In this document: positions 1 to 8,703 of the stretch, piece by piece | Layout of the letters: every line of letters starts with the position of its first letter | Numbering within the stretch: position 1 is the stretch's first letter | Assembly (NCBI GenBank): GCA_029976075.1 | Contig: JARKNW010000012.1 | Coordinates: 1-64,000 of the forward strand | Direction of reading: 5' to 3' | DNA from: Pleomorphomonas sp. | GTDB lineage: Bacteria; Pseudomonadota; Alphaproteobacteria; Rhizobiales; Pleomorphomonadaceae | DNA length: 64,000 nucleotides | Translations under genes and position numbers: made by a program | Notes under the pieces: generated by a model | Told to the model about the DNA's origin: nothing | Database searches by the model: none | Seen by the model: only the letters and a program-made list of their open reading frames with translations

Positions 1-101
1 ACCAGCGACAGATGGACCTTGCGCTTCAGGAACGCCCTGAGCTGATCTGCGGACAGCGTCGTGTCGGGCACGAACCAGGGCGGCGTCATCAGCGTCTCTA
101 C
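1..101 (-). pseudogene. C-terminal continuation of CorC-like protein after an in-frame stop (partial)
   Basis: Reading the minus strand past the TGA that ends the 276-aa ORF, the same frame stays open to the window edge. It encodes VETLMTPPWFVPDT and then a stretch rich in charged residues. 'PPWFVPDT' is typical of the linker between the two CBS domains of HlyC/CorC-family proteins. So this is the second CBS half of the neighbouring gene, separated by one stop codon and not by a frameshift. The rest lies outside the window. It could be a genuine nonsense mutation or a sequencing error. Confidence 0.6.
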
Positions 102-932
102 TCAAAACTTGGCGGTATCGCCGTCGACACGGTCGATGGCGCGCATAAGCTCCTTGGAATGCAGCACGCCGACGATGTTTTCAGGCTCGTCACGCCACAA
201 GGGGTGGCGCGTGAACGGGCTTGAGATCAACGCCTTCAGAAGATCGCCAACGGGCATGTCGATGTCGAAGGTGCGCATCTTGGTGCGATGCACCATGATG
301 TCGGACAGCGGCAGCTCGCTGAGGTCGAGCACGCCGCCCACCATGTCGCGGTCGTCCTTGACCACGCCACCTTCGCGATGCAGCAGATCGACCGCTTCGC
401 GGATTTCCTCATGCGCGGTCCAGGCAGCCTCGCGGGGCGACTTGCTGACGAGCTTCAGCGGGGCGATCACCCCTTTCTCGATGCCGGCGATCAATGGCTC
501 GAGCAGACGAGACGATGCCTCGATGGCCGGAAGAAGCAGCAGCGCTGACCGCTCGGGACGGAGCGACACCATGACGCGCGGGACCGCGTCGAGCAGAATG
601 GCGAGGATGATGCCGCCGATCGTCCAGACGACGAGGCGCGTGGGATCGCTTTCGTAGGCCAGCACGGCCCTCGTCGCGAATATGGTGAGCGCCACCGTCG
701 ATACCTGCCGCGCCAGACGGATGGCCGACACCGCCCGGGCTCGCTCGGCGGTCAGCTCGACGAGCCGCTTGATACGCCCGTCGCCCAGCCTTTCCATGTG
801 ATGCAGCTTGGTGCGGTTGGAGGCAAGCAGTGCCGACCCCGCCGCCGACAGGATGACAGTGATGACAACAAACAGGGCGACCGGTACGCCGGCCAGCAGG
901 AACTCGACGATCCTCCCGCCCCCCGGGCTCAT
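102..932 (-). CDS. HlyC/CorC-family CNNM and CBS-domain membrane protein, N-terminal part (prematurely stopped)
   Basis: The 276-aa ORF begins with a hydrophobic segment (about residues 9-35), a second membrane-associated stretch around 75-125, and then a linker leading to the first CBS domain (about 195-275, 'LSDIMVHRTKMRTFDIDMPV'). This layout matches the CNNM plus tandem-CBS proteins linked to Mg2+/Co2+ efflux or membrane damage resistance. The start codon overlaps the aroB stop by one base (TGATG), so it is translationally coupled as the third gene after aroK and aroB. The reading frame ends at TGA right after 'GDTAKF', while recognisable family sequence continues in the same frame. The protein as written therefore lacks its second CBS domain and is probably a broken gene. 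Confidence 0.75.
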   Translation of the reverse strand: MSPGGGRIVEFLLAGVPVALFVVITVILSAAGSALLASNRTKLHHMERLGDGRIKRLVELTAERARAVSAIRLARQVSTVALTIFATRAVLAYESDPTRLVVWTIGGIILAILLDAVPRVMVSLRPERSALLLLPAIEASSRLLEPLIAGIEKGVIAPLKLVSKSPREAAWTAHEEIREAVDLLHREGGVVKDDRDMVGGVLDLSELPLSDIMVHRTKMRTFDIDMPVGDLLKALISSPFTRHPLWRDEPENIVGVLHSKELMRAIDRVDGDTAKF

Positions 933-2071
933 CAGGCCTGCCCCTCGCTCAGCTTGTCGGTCAGGAAGGCACGGACGGCCTCGGCTGGCACATCCTTGGC
1001 AATGAAGGCCTCGCCGATACCGCGGCTCAGGATGAATGTCAGCGCGCCGTTCTGCACCTTCTTGTCCTGACCAATCAGTTCCATGAAAGTGCTGACCGAC
1101 GGCGCCCCGCCTGGAACTTCGGAAAGCTGAGTCGGCAAGCCGACCTCGGCCAAGTGCGCGCGGATGCGATTGGCGTCGTCGGGCGACATCTGGTTGAGAC
1201 GCGCCGAGAAATCGTGGGCCATCACCATGCCGAGGGCCACTGCCTCGCCGTGCACGACGGCGCCGTTGTAGCCGGCAGCCGTTTCGATGGCGTGACCGAA
1301 GGTGTGGCCAAGATTGAGCAGCGCCCGATCACCGGTCTCGCGCTCGTCGCGGGCGACGATGGCTGCCTTGGATCGACAGGAAACGGCAATTGCCTCGGCA
1401 CGCGCCGGTCCACCGGCAAACACATCGCGCCAGTTCTTCTCGAGTGAAGCGAAGAAATCGGCATTGTCGATCAGGCCGTACTTGACCACCTCGGCATAGC
1501 CCGCGCGGAACTCGCGCTCGGGCAGCGTATCCAGCACTTTCGTGTCGGCCAGGACGAGATCCGGCTGGTGGAACACGCCAACGAGATTCTTGCCGTGGCG
1601 GCTGTTGATGCCGGTCTTGCCGCCAACCGAGGAGTCGACCTGCGAAAGAAGCGTCGTCGGCACCTGCACGAAGCGCATGCCGCGCCGCACCACGCCGGCA
1701 ACGAAGCCGGCGAGATCGCCAACCACCCCGCCACCGAGAGCGACCACCGCGTCACCCCGTTCGTATCGGCCGCCGACGACCTGATCGACCACCTGCTCGA
1801 ACACGTCGAAGCACTTGGATGCCTCGCCCGCCGGGATGACCACGGCGCTGGCGGTGACGCCGGCGCGCCGCAGCGATTTCTCGAAGGCAACGAGGTGCCG
1901 GCCGGACACGTTGGAGTCGGTGATGATGCAGGCACGCGCCTTCGGCAGCACGGCCCGGAACCACCGGCCGGCATCGGTGGCAAGCCCCTCGCCGATCAGA
2001 ATGTCGTAAGACCGTTCGCCGAGCGACACCGGTACCCGGACGATACCGTCCATATCTTCTTCAAGCGCCAT
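932..2071 (-). CDS. aroB: 3-dehydroquinate synthase
   Basis: This cytoplasmic enzyme converts DAHP to 3-dehydroquinate, the second step of the shikimate pathway, using NAD+ and a divalent metal. The 379-aa product is full length. It shows the NAD-binding glycine run GGGVVGDLAGFVAG (about 110-125), the motif VPTTLLSQVDSSVGGKTGIN just after it, and the metal-site segment LLNLGHTFGHAIE (about 255-270). It follows aroK by about 34 bp and overlaps the CorC-like gene by one base. That aroK-aroB order is common in alphaproteobacteria and suggests co-transcription. The ATG at 2071 lies behind a G-rich ribosome-binding region. Confidence 0.96.
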   Translation of the reverse strand: MALEEDMDGIVRVPVSLGERSYDILIGEGLATDAGRWFRAVLPKARACIITDSNVSGRHLVAFEKSLRRAGVTASAVVIPAGEASKCFDVFEQVVDQVVGGRYERGDAVVALGGGVVGDLAGFVAGVVRRGMRFVQVPTTLLSQVDSSVGGKTGINSRHGKNLVGVFHQPDLVLADTKVLDTLPEREFRAGYAEVVKYGLIDNADFFASLEKNWRDVFAGGPARAEAIAVSCRSKAAIVARDERETGDRALLNLGHTFGHAIETAAGYNGAVVHGEAVALGMVMAHDFSARLNQMSPDDANRIRAHLAEVGLPTQLSEVPGGAPSVSTFMELIGQDKKVQNGALTFILSRGIGEAFIAKDVPAEAVRAFLTDKLSEGQA

Positions 2072-2105
2072 TTCAACCCCCGCCCGTTCCCCGGCCTATG
2101 CGCCA

Positions 2106-2738
2106 TTATGGCGCGCTTTTTTCACGTCCTGCTTCTTCGACAAGCCATGCATCCAGTGCCGTCACCACCGCGTCGACCATCGCCTCATGCGGCACGTCGA
2201 CCGACTGCACCACGAGATCCGCTTCTGCATAAACCGGATAACGCAGATCGACGAGCTTTCTCAGCGTACCCTCGGGATCGGCCGTCTGTAAGAGCGGTCG
2301 CGTAGGCCGGCGCCGCACCCGTTCGTAGAGCAGCTCCCAATCCGCCTTGAGCCAGATCGACAGGCCAGCGCTTCGGATGGCCGCCCGCGTCTCCGCATTC
2401 ATGAAAGCGCCGCCGCCGGTGGCGATGATCTGGCGCGGCTCGCGCAGCAAACGGGAGATCACCCGTCGCTCTCCCTGGCGAAAATAGTCTTCGCCATGTT
2501 CGGCGAAGATTTCGGTGACGGTTTTCTTGGCCGCCTCTTCGATGGCCGTGTCGGCATCGATGAACGTAAGCCCAAGACGGCCGGCAAGTCGCTTGCCGAC
2601 CGATGTCTTGCCCGCCCCCATCATGCCCACCAGCACCACCGAACGACGGCCGAGCAACTCAACGATGCGCGCGTTGACACCACCGCGCCGATGGGCGGCG
2701 TCGGTGTCGCGGCTGCGGCTGGTCTTGACGTCAGTCAT
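2106..2738 (-). CDS. aroK: shikimate kinase
   Basis: This enzyme phosphorylates shikimate at the 3-hydroxyl using ATP. The Walker A motif GMMGAGKTSVGKRLAG is clear. It is followed by the shikimate-binding DxD-like segment 'FIDADTAIEEAA', the motif FRQGERRV, and ATGGGAF. A lid region with RRPTRPLLQ follows. The ORF track runs to 2774, but that first codon is TTG. ATG codons lie at 2750 and 2738, and 2738 is chosen here without a strong ribosome-binding site, so the start is uncertain. The N-terminal extension before the P-loop (about 25-35 residues) is polar and poorly conserved in the family. It is first in the aroK-aroB-CorC-like run. Confidence 0.93.
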   Translation of the reverse strand: MTDVKTSRSRDTDAAHRRGGVNARIVELLGRRSVVLVGMMGAGKTSVGKRLAGRLGLTFIDADTAIEEAAKKTVTEIFAEHGEDYFRQGERRVISRLLREPRQIIATGGGAFMNAETRAAIRSAGLSIWLKADWELLYERVRRRPTRPLLQTADPEGTLRKLVDLRYPVYAEADLVVQSVDVPHEAMVDAVVTALDAWLVEEAGREKSAP

Positions 2739-2825
2739 GAGAAGTCTCATGGGTTGGGGAGGCGCTTCTGTCAAGCTGTTAGCGCTGCCGAGTGTCCTTG
2801 CCGGACCGGACCCCGGAGAGGAATT

Positions 2826-3062
2826 ATGCCGACCATAACACGCTTCCTCGGCTTCCTCCTTGTTCTGGCCGCCACTGCAACGGCCGCCGTTCTCGCACTT
2901 GCCTACCTGGTCACCCCAGAACCGCGTACCTACAAGGTGCCGATCGATCCGGCCGTCCTGTCGGGCGCCCGGCTGTTGTCCCCACCGCCGGCGCCGCCCA
3001 CCGTTTCAGATCCGGCCACAACCGACGCCGCTCCCTCCGACAGTACGGGCAAAGCACCATGA
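2826..3062 (+). CDS. small single-pass membrane protein of unknown function
   Basis: A 78-aa ORF with a very good ribosome-binding site (GGAGAGG, 5 bases before ATG). Residues about 6-30 form one transmembrane segment or uncleaved signal anchor. The tail is proline- and alanine-rich (LLSPPPAPP) and looks disordered. Its TGA overlaps the xerD start as ATGA, so it is translationally coupled to xerD. It is divergent from aroK. The track shows it inside a longer ORF from 2496, but that upstream part is antisense to aroK. I do not recognise the family and propose no function. Confidence 0.7.
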   Translation: MPTITRFLGFLLVLAATATAAVLALAYLVTPEPRTYKVPIDPAVLSGARLLSPPPAPPTVSDPATTDAAPSDSTGKAP

Positions 3063-3994
3063 GCGTCGGCGACTCCACGCTGGTCGAAACCTATCTCGAG
3101 GCAGCCAGTATCGAAGACGCGGCTTCCGACAACACGCTTGCCGCCTACCGTGCGGACCTCGACCTCTATGTCGCCTTCCTCGCCGGCCGTGGCCGCAGCC
3201 TTCTCAACGCAGAGACGGCCGACGTTGAGGCTTTCATCGCCGGGCTTGCCGCGGAAGGCTATGCCGCCGCTACCCAGGCCCGTCGGCTTTCTGCCGTTCG
3301 GCAACTGCACAAGTTCCTCTACACCGAGGGTCGCCGTACCGATGACCCGACTGCCCAGGTGGACCGTCCCCGTACCCGCCGTCCTTTGCCGAAGGTACTA
3401 TCCGTCGACGAGGTGGGCCGGCTGATGGACGCAGTCGCGCTTGCCGCCGCCGAGCCGCTGGACGATCAGGCTGAAACGCTCCGCCGCAGCCGCTTCTCTG
3501 CCATGCTGGAGACGCTTTACGCGTCCGGCCTCCGCGTCTCGGAGCTCGTCTCGCTGCCGGCCGGAGCCATTCGCGAGAGTACCGCCGCCATTACGGTGCG
3601 CGGCAAGGGCGCCAAGGATCGATTGGTGCCCATCGGCAACAAGGCGAGCGCCGCAGTCATCGCCTATCGTCAGCTCCTGAAGGCAAGCGGCCGTCACGCC
3701 GGCAGCGCCTTTCTATTTCCGGCCAACTCCGAAACCGGTCATGTCACCAGACAGAGCTTCGCCCGCCAGCTGAAGGATGCAGCCGCCCGGTTGGGGATAT
3801 CACCCGACAAGGTGTCGCCGCATGTGCTGCGCCACGCTTTTGCCAGCCACCTGCTGCAAAATGGTGCCGATCTGCGCGTCGTCCAGGAGCTGCTCGGCCA
3901 CGCCGACATCGGCACGACCGAGATCTACACCCACGTTCTGGAGCACCGGCTCACCGCCCTCGTTGCTGACCATCACCCCTTGTCGGAACGGTAA
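3059..3994 (+). CDS. xerD: site-specific tyrosine recombinase XerD
   Basis: XerD resolves chromosome dimers at dif together with XerC. The 311-aa length is normal. An N-terminal SAM-like core-binding domain (about 5-95) is followed by the catalytic domain. The catalytic residues are visible: Arg in YASGLRVSELV (about 160), Lys in RGKGAKDR, HVLRHAFASHLL (His and Arg), and LGHADIGTTEIYTH with His and the nucleophilic Tyr. The annotated start is the ATG that overlaps the upstream stop (ATGA), because the longer track ORF from 2792 overlaps that gene in another frame. The neighbour is accA, an order seen in many Rhizobiales. XerC is the alternative, but the accA context favours XerD. Confidence 0.92.
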   Translation: MSVGDSTLVETYLEAASIEDAASDNTLAAYRADLDLYVAFLAGRGRSLLNAETADVEAFIAGLAAEGYAAATQARRLSAVRQLHKFLYTEGRRTDDPTAQVDRPRTRRPLPKVLSVDEVGRLMDAVALAAAEPLDDQAETLRRSRFSAMLETLYASGLRVSELVSLPAGAIRESTAAITVRGKGAKDRLVPIGNKASAAVIAYRQLLKASGRHAGSAFLFPANSETGHVTRQSFARQLKDAAARLGISPDKVSPHVLRHAFASHLLQNGADLRVVQELLGHADIGTTEIYTHVLEHRLTALVADHHPLSER

Positions 3995-4026
3995 CCGACT
4001 TGGTATTGGCACTGAGATGATCACAG

Positions 4027-4049
4027 AATTGCCGGCATTTGCGGCAATT
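4027..4049. repeat. perfect inverted repeat between xerD and accA
   Basis: AATTGCCG and CGGCAATT are separated by 7 bases. There is no U-tract on either side, so it is a weak terminator candidate at best. A TTGACA hexamer follows at 4054-4059 and could be the -35 of an accA promoter, although the -10 (around 4077) is poor. Confidence 0.4.
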
Positions 4050-4152
4050 GGCGTTGACAAGGCGGTGGTTCGGAAGCCAAGTGTGCGCGGCTGCCGCACC
4101 CACGGTTGTCCCCGCGGGGCAAGACGACGGCCGGGCACCAGAAGAGAGCCGG

Positions 4153-5112
4153 ATGAGAAGCTATCTCGACTTTGAGAAACCCATCGCTGACCTTGAAGGC
4201 AAGGTTCAGGAGCTGAAAGCCCTGGCCGACAGCGGCAACGCCCTTTCAATCGACGATGACATCGCCAAGCTCGAGACGAGCGCTGCCCAGGCACTTGCCG
4301 ATATCTACACACGCCTTACTCCCTGGCAGAAGGCTCAGGTCGCCCGTCACCCGGACCGGCCACACACCATTCATTACGTCGAAAAGCTGATCGCCGACTG
4401 GACACCGCTCGCCGGTGACCGCAATTACGGCGAAGACGCCGCGATTCTCGCCGGCCTCGGCAGCTTTCGCGGCCGGCCGGTCGCGGTAATCGGCCAGGAA
4501 AAGGGCCACGATACCCAGACGCGCATTCGCCACAACTTTGGCATGGCCAGGCCCGAGGGCTACCGCAAGGCCATTCGCATCATGGAGATGGCCGACCGAT
4601 TCAACCTGCCGGTCATCTCGCTGATCGACACGGCTGGTGCCTATCCCGGCATCGGCGCCGAAGAACGCGGTCAGGCCGAAGCCATCGCTCGTTCCACGCA
4701 AGCCTGCCTGAGGGTCGGCGTCCCCATCGTGTCGGTGGTCATCGGCGAGGGCGGCTCAGGCGGAGCCATCGCCATCGCCACCGCCAATCGCGTCTTCATG
4801 CTGGAGCACTCGATCTACTCAGTCATCTCGCCAGAAGGCGCCGCTTCCATTCTGTGGAAGGACTCGGCCAAGGCCCAGGACGCGGCGATGAACATGCGCA
4901 TCACCGCCCAGGATCTTGCCCGCTTCGGCATCATCGACGGCATCATCGACGAACCGGTCGGTGGCGCTCATCGGTCGCCCGATCAGGTAGTCGAGGCGGT
5001 TGGCGGCGTCCTCGAGGCGGCGCTTGCCACATTTGACGGCAAGAGCCGCGACGACATCCGCTCCGACCGCCGTCGCAAGTTCCTGGCGATCGGTCGGGAC
5101 CTTAAGGTCTGA
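4153..5112 (+). CDS. accA: acetyl-CoA carboxylase carboxyltransferase, alpha subunit
   Basis: With AccD it transfers the carboxyl group from biotin to acetyl-CoA, giving malonyl-CoA for fatty-acid synthesis. The 319-aa length matches the family. Typical segments are [18 protein letters not shown] at the start, [40 protein letters not shown]-like [20 protein letters not shown], and [12 protein letters not shown] (oxyanion-hole glycines). The ATG at 4153 follows GAAGAGAG and fixes the N-terminus; the longer track ORF adds unrelated residues. It is monocistronic here, after xerD. Confidence 0.97.
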   Translation: MRSYLDFEKPIADLEGKVQELKALADSGNALSIDDDIAKLETSAAQALADIYTRLTPWQKAQVARHPDRPHTIHYVEKLIADWTPLAGDRNYGEDAAILAGLGSFRGRPVAVIGQEKGHDTQTRIRHNFGMARPEGYRKAIRIMEMADRFNLPVISLIDTAGAYPGIGAEERGQAEAIARSTQACLRVGVPIVSVVIGEGGSGGAIAIATANRVFMLEHSIYSVISPEGAASILWKDSAKAQDAAMNMRITAQDLARFGIIDGIIDEPVGGAHRSPDQVVEAVGGVLEAALATFDGKSRDDIRSDRRRKFLAIGRDLKV

Positions 5113-5244
5113 CATCGGGATCGGCGCAGAAACTTCCCTGCCTTGCCATGAATTTCTCACGTTTCCAGTGGAAATGAGAAGATCATGGTGCTCCGACGAA
5201 CATGGGCACCGGCCCTTCGGTGCCCCGGTACCAGGGACCACGTC

Positions 5245-5263
5245 GTAACCTTTCGGTAACCAT
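5245..5263. promoter_or_regulatory. degenerate CtrA-like box (GTAA-N7-GTAACCAT)
   Basis: GTAACC and GTAACCAT are spaced like the two halves of the CtrA consensus TTAA-N7-TTAAC, with G in place of the first T in both halves. It lies about 25-100 bp upstream of the L,D-transpeptidase gene. This is a similarity only and no binding is shown. Confidence 0.3.
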
Positions 5264-5282
5264 AACCGTCGAGGATCGCTTC

Positions 5283-5354
5283 ATGATATGCTATCCGGCG
5301 CCGGAGGCAGCAGACCTGCCCCAGTTGTACCGGACAACGTCATGGCGTCCATGA
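5283..5354 (+). CDS. possible 23-aa leader peptide overlapping the lipoprotein start
   Basis: ATG at 5283 sits 8 bases after GAGG and opens a 23-codon frame (MICYPAPEAA...). Its TGA overlaps the ATG at 5351 of the next gene as ATGA. The Shine-Dalgarno spacing is better for this ORF than for any in-frame start of the lipoprotein. It may therefore serve translational coupling, or be chance. The function is unknown. Confidence 0.3.
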   Translation: MICYPAPEAADLPQLYRTTSWRP

Positions 5355-6946
5355 GTGAAGCGGAGAGCATGACCTCGTTCTGCCCGACCCAGCCCTCTCC
5401 AGGCATTTCGACCGCTGGCCGTCTTGCGCGCCTTGCCGGCGCCCTCGCAGTTGCCGCGTTCCTCGCCGGCTGCCAGGCCGACGAGATTGGATACGGTTAC
5501 GGCCCCAAGGATCAGCGGCCGGTGTCGCCGAAGACGATCGAGCTGATGAAGAAGCTCGACATGAAGCTCTCCTCGCCGGTGCTGATGCGCATCTTCAAGG
5601 AAGAGAACAAGTTCGAAGTCTGGAAGATGAATGCGAGCGGCCGCTATGCGCTGCTCAAGAGCTATGACATCTGTCGTTGGTCCGGAGCGCTCGGCCCGAA
5701 GGTCAAGGAAGGCGACCGACAGGCACCGGAGGGCTTTTACGCCATCACGCCCGGCTTGATGAATCCCAAATCGGATTGGTATCTCGCTTTCAACACCGGT
5801 TTCCCGAACGCTTACGACCGCGCCAACGGTCGTAGCGGCACTGCTCTCATGGTACACGGCTCCTGTTCGTCGCGTGGTTGTTATGCGATGACCGATCCGC
5901 AGATCCAGGAGATCTATGCCTTGGCCCGCGAGGCCTTCCGAGGCGGCCAGAAGGCGTTCCAACTGCAGGCCTTCCCGTTCCACCTGGACGGGAAGAGCAT
6001 GGCCAAGCACTGGAACGATCCCAACATGCCCTTCTGGAAGATGCTGAAAGAGGGCTACGACACCTTCGAGCTGACCCATCTCGAGCCGAAGGTGGACGTC
6101 TGCGGCCGCAAGTATGTCTTCAACGCCAATCCGACCCAGCCGCTCGACACGGTCGCCGCTTGCCCAGCGGACCTTGGGCAGCCGAAGGAACTCGTGGCCT
6201 CGCTCGAGACGCGCGCGAAGACCGACTATGCCGAGGCCGAGGTGCTTTTCGCCAAGCTCGAGAACGACCGAAAGGCCGAAGAGGACAAGCGGATCCAGGT
6301 GGCGCTTGCCGCCGAAAAGCGCAAGACCGAAGAGGAGAAGGCCAAGGCTGACGCCGAGGCGGCCCGTATCGAGGCCGAGCGCAATCCCGGCGCCATCGCT
6401 CGGCTGTTCGGGGCCGAGCCGAACCCGGACGCCGGCATAACGGTGGGACCGGTGATCGTGCCGCCAACCGGCGCGCCCGTTCCGATCGCCGACCCGCGCG
6501 GACCGCAGGTTCACGCCGTTGCTCTGGCCGAGCCGGTCGAGCAGGAACGGAGCGGAGCCATTTCTCGCCTGTTTTCCTTCATGACGGGCAATGAGAAGAC
6601 CGAGCCGGTTCCGGCAACGGCGGCGCCGACCATTCCGATGATCGCGGCCGTGCCTTCCGCCACGTCGGCGCCGGCAGCCTCCCCTGCTGTCGTCGTGTCC
6701 CATTCGGCAGCCCCGACGGCAAACACTCCCATGCCGCCACTGCCCGCCCGGTCAGCACCGGCAAGCACAGCCCAGCCGACGACGGTTGCCCAGCCGGCCT
6801 CGCCGCAGATTGCCTGCGCCGCACCCGGCGCGGTGGTACCGGCAGGGACGCCGCCTTGCCCATCCATGGCCGCCGCGCCGCCCCCCGATGCGGCAGTGGC
6901 CGCAAAGGACAAGACTATCCTCGACCGCATCGGCAGCTGGTTCTGA
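5351..6946 (+). CDS. L,D-transpeptidase-family (YkuD/YafK-like) lipoprotein
   Basis: A secreted lipoprotein with a hydrophobic signal ending in the lipobox LAGC (about residue 40 from this start). A YkuD-type catalytic domain (about 60-210) follows, with the His...SxGCxx motif visible as MVHGSCSSRGCYAMTD. The nucleophilic Cys is in RGCYAM. Such enzymes make or edit 3-3 peptidoglycan crosslinks, or attach or detach proteins. After it come a charged helical, coiled-coil-like segment (KAEEDKRIQVALAAEKRK) and a long Pro/Ala/Thr-rich tail with two similar 'GAIxRLF' segments, probably spanning the periplasm. The start is uncertain: ATG also occurs at 5288 and 5342. 5351 is preferred because it overlaps the upstream short ORF. 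Confidence 0.85.
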   Translation: MSEAESMTSFCPTQPSPGISTAGRLARLAGALAVAAFLAGCQADEIGYGYGPKDQRPVSPKTIELMKKLDMKLSSPVLMRIFKEENKFEVWKMNASGRYALLKSYDICRWSGALGPKVKEGDRQAPEGFYAITPGLMNPKSDWYLAFNTGFPNAYDRANGRSGTALMVHGSCSSRGCYAMTDPQIQEIYALAREAFRGGQKAFQLQAFPFHLDGKSMAKHWNDPNMPFWKMLKEGYDTFELTHLEPKVDVCGRKYVFNANPTQPLDTVAACPADLGQPKELVASLETRAKTDYAEAEVLFAKLENDRKAEEDKRIQVALAAEKRKTEEEKAKADAEAARIEAERNPGAIARLFGAEPNPDAGITVGPVIVPPTGAPVPIADPRGPQVHAVALAEPVEQERSGAISRLFSFMTGNEKTEPVPATAAPTIPMIAAVPSATSAPAASPAVVVSHSAAPTANTPMPPLPARSAPASTAQPTTVAQPASPQIACAAPGAVVPAGTPPCPSMAAAPPPDAAVAAKDKTILDRIGSWF

Positions 6947-7025
6947 ACAGCCCGCCGTTGACCGTGTTGACACTCGGTGGCGTTTTTGACTTCCGCTCCC
7001 AGAGGGACCGGGTTAAGCTCGCTCA

Positions 7026-7547
7026 ATGAGCACCCTTTCGATCGACGTTCAACGCGCCGCCGTAGAGGATGCCGCGGACATCGCGGCCGTCCACGACGCC
7101 GCTTGGCGCTACGCCTATCGAGGAATTCTCGATGGCGTCGAACTCGAACGAATGATCGAGCGCCGCGGTCCGCGCTGGTGGGCCAAGGCAATCGCCCGCA
7201 ACGTAGCCATGCTGGTCATCAAGGTTGAGGGACGCGTCGCTGGCTACGCGACGCTGGGCCCGAGCCGCATGCGGACCCTGCCCTTCGGCGGTGAAATCTA
7301 CGAACTCTACCTTCATCCCGACATGCATGGCGTCGGCCTTGGCAGGAGATTGTTCGAGGAAGCACGCGCCGCACTTGCCGACATGCACCTCGATGGCCTG
7401 GTGGTGCGCGTGCTCTCGGCCAATGCCGTCGGCGTCGGATTTTATCAACGGCTGGGAGGCCAGGAAGTGGTCGGCTCGAGCGAGGAAATCGCCGGCCGCC
7501 TCGTTCCGGTCACCGTCTACGCCTGGCCGCCGGTCGGGCGAGGTTGA
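7026..7547 (+). CDS. GNAT-family N-acetyltransferase
   Basis: A 173-aa single-domain protein of the GCN5-related acetyltransferase fold. The acetyl-CoA-binding motif A is seen as ELYLHPDMHGVGLGRRLF (about 97-115), preceded by the usual beta strands (AGYATLGPSR) and followed by VRVLSANAVGVGFYQRLGG (motif B, about 130-148). The substrate cannot be read from sequence. It stands alone between the L,D-transpeptidase and ppa, with 79 bp upstream that could hold its own promoter. Confidence 0.88.
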   Translation: MSTLSIDVQRAAVEDAADIAAVHDAAWRYAYRGILDGVELERMIERRGPRWWAKAIARNVAMLVIKVEGRVAGYATLGPSRMRTLPFGGEIYELYLHPDMHGVGLGRRLFEEARAALADMHLDGLVVRVLSANAVGVGFYQRLGGQEVVGSSEEIAGRLVPVTVYAWPPVGRG

Positions 7548-7653
7548 AATTCAGGCAGCACGCCATTCCGCCGCTGCTTCTGTCGCCTTGCTTTCGTCCC
7601 ATCATTACGGATAAACACGTGCTCGCGACTTTGTTTCTTTTCAAGGATTAATC

Positions 7654-8187
7654 ATGCGCATCGACGCCGTTCCCATCGGCAGAAACCCGCCCGAGGACAT
7701 CAACGTCATCATTGAAGTGCCGCTCGGTGGCGAGCCCATCAAGTACGAGATGGATAAGGCGGCCGGCGCCATGTACGTCGACCGATTCCTCTACACGGCG
7801 ATGCACTATCCGGGAAACTATGGTTTCGTTCCCCACACGCTGTCCGACGACGGTGACCCGATCGACGTCATGGTGGTCAATACGCGTGCCATCGTGCCGG
7901 GCGCTATCATGAACTGCCGGCCCATCGGCGTCCTCAAGATGCAGGACGAGAGCGGACACGACGAGAAGATCATTGCCGTCCCGTCCGACAAGCTGACCAC
8001 GCGCTACTCGAAGATCAAGACGATCCAGGATCTGCCCGAGATCACGGTCCACCAGATCGAGCATTTCTTCGAGCACTACAAGGATCTGGAACCCGGCAAG
8101 TGGGTCAAGGTGACCGGCTGGGGTGGCGTCGATGAAGCAGCCGAGTTGATCATGGCTGCGATTGCCGCGGCCAAGACTGAATCCTGA
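7654..8187 (+). CDS. ppa: inorganic pyrophosphatase (family I)
   Basis: This enzyme hydrolyses pyrophosphate to two phosphates and pulls biosynthetic reactions forward. The 177-aa length and the signature [11 protein letters not shown] (about 66-76), with its Mg2+-binding aspartates, identify the soluble family I enzyme. Other family segments are [27 protein letters not shown] and the C-terminal KVTGWGG. The start follows AAGGATTAATC, a good ribosome-binding site. It is convergent with msrB. Confidence 0.97.
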   Translation: MRIDAVPIGRNPPEDINVIIEVPLGGEPIKYEMDKAAGAMYVDRFLYTAMHYPGNYGFVPHTLSDDGDPIDVMVVNTRAIVPGAIMNCRPIGVLKMQDESGHDEKIIAVPSDKLTTRYSKIKTIQDLPEITVHQIEHFFEHYKDLEPGKWVKVTGWGGVDEAAELIMAAIAAAKTES

Positions 8188-8194
8188 TGCGACA

Positions 8195-8218
8195 AGCGGC
8201 GGCCCAAAAGCCGCCGCT
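8195..8218. terminator. GC-rich hairpin between convergent ppa and msrB
   Basis: AGCGGCGGC and GCCGCCGCT form a perfect 9-bp stem with a 6-base loop (CCAAAA), starting 8 bp after the ppa stop. There is no U-tract, so termination would be weak or Rho-assisted. Confidence 0.5.
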
Positions 8219-8227
8219 ACGTTCTCG

Positions 8228-8632
8228 TCAGGTTGATGGCCGGAACGCCAGCGCCACGCCATTGATGCAATAGCGCAGACCGCTCGGTGGCGGGCCATCG
8301 TCGAACACATGGCCAAGGTGCGAGCCACAGTTGGCGCAATGAACCTCGGTGCGCACCATGAAATGGCTGCGATCTACCGACGTTTCCACGGCACCCGGCT
8401 CAGGCTCGTTGAAGCTGGGCCAACCGGTGCCGCTTTCAAACTTGTCATTTGAAGCGAACAGCGGAGCATCGCAGCCGACACAATGGAAGACGCCGCGCCG
8501 CTTTTCATGAAGCAACGCGCAACTGCCGGGCGCTTCGGTGCCGTGGCTGCGCATGACGCGGTACTGCTCATCGGTGAGCAGGTGTCGCCACTCCTCATCG
8601 GTCCGCGTGAAGGGGAAGGTGTCTGTGGTCAT
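8228..8632 (-). CDS. msrB: peptide-methionine (R)-S-oxide reductase
   Basis: It repairs oxidised methionine (R-sulfoxide) in proteins. The 134-aa product has two CxxC zinc pairs (CVGCDAPLF and CANCGSHLGHVFDDG). The catalytic cysteine lies in RYCINGVAL near the C-terminus. GTGWPSF is also typical. A GGGAG ribosome-binding site precedes the ATG. It is not fused to MsrA, and no msrA is visible nearby. Confidence 0.96.
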   Translation of the reverse strand: MTTDTFPFTRTDEEWRHLLTDEQYRVMRSHGTEAPGSCALLHEKRRGVFHCVGCDAPLFASNDKFESGTGWPSFNEPEPGAVETSVDRSHFMVRTEVHCANCGSHLGHVFDDGPPPSGLRYCINGVALAFRPST

Positions 8633-8703
8633 GGCGGGCTCCCATATGCAATCTTGGCGACTGCGTCGTTCTCTACGTGGGAACCCTTAACGAAGACCGC
8701 AAG

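Noticed and set aside
5150-5185. Imperfect hairpin (TTTCTCA...TGAGAA) after accA as terminator
   Set aside because: The stem has a bulge and no U-tract follows on either strand, so it was not annotated.
5291-6703. 470-aa minus-strand ORF opposite the L,D-transpeptidase gene
   Set aside because: It is the antisense shadow of a high-GC gene; it lacks a ribosome-binding site and recognisable domains.
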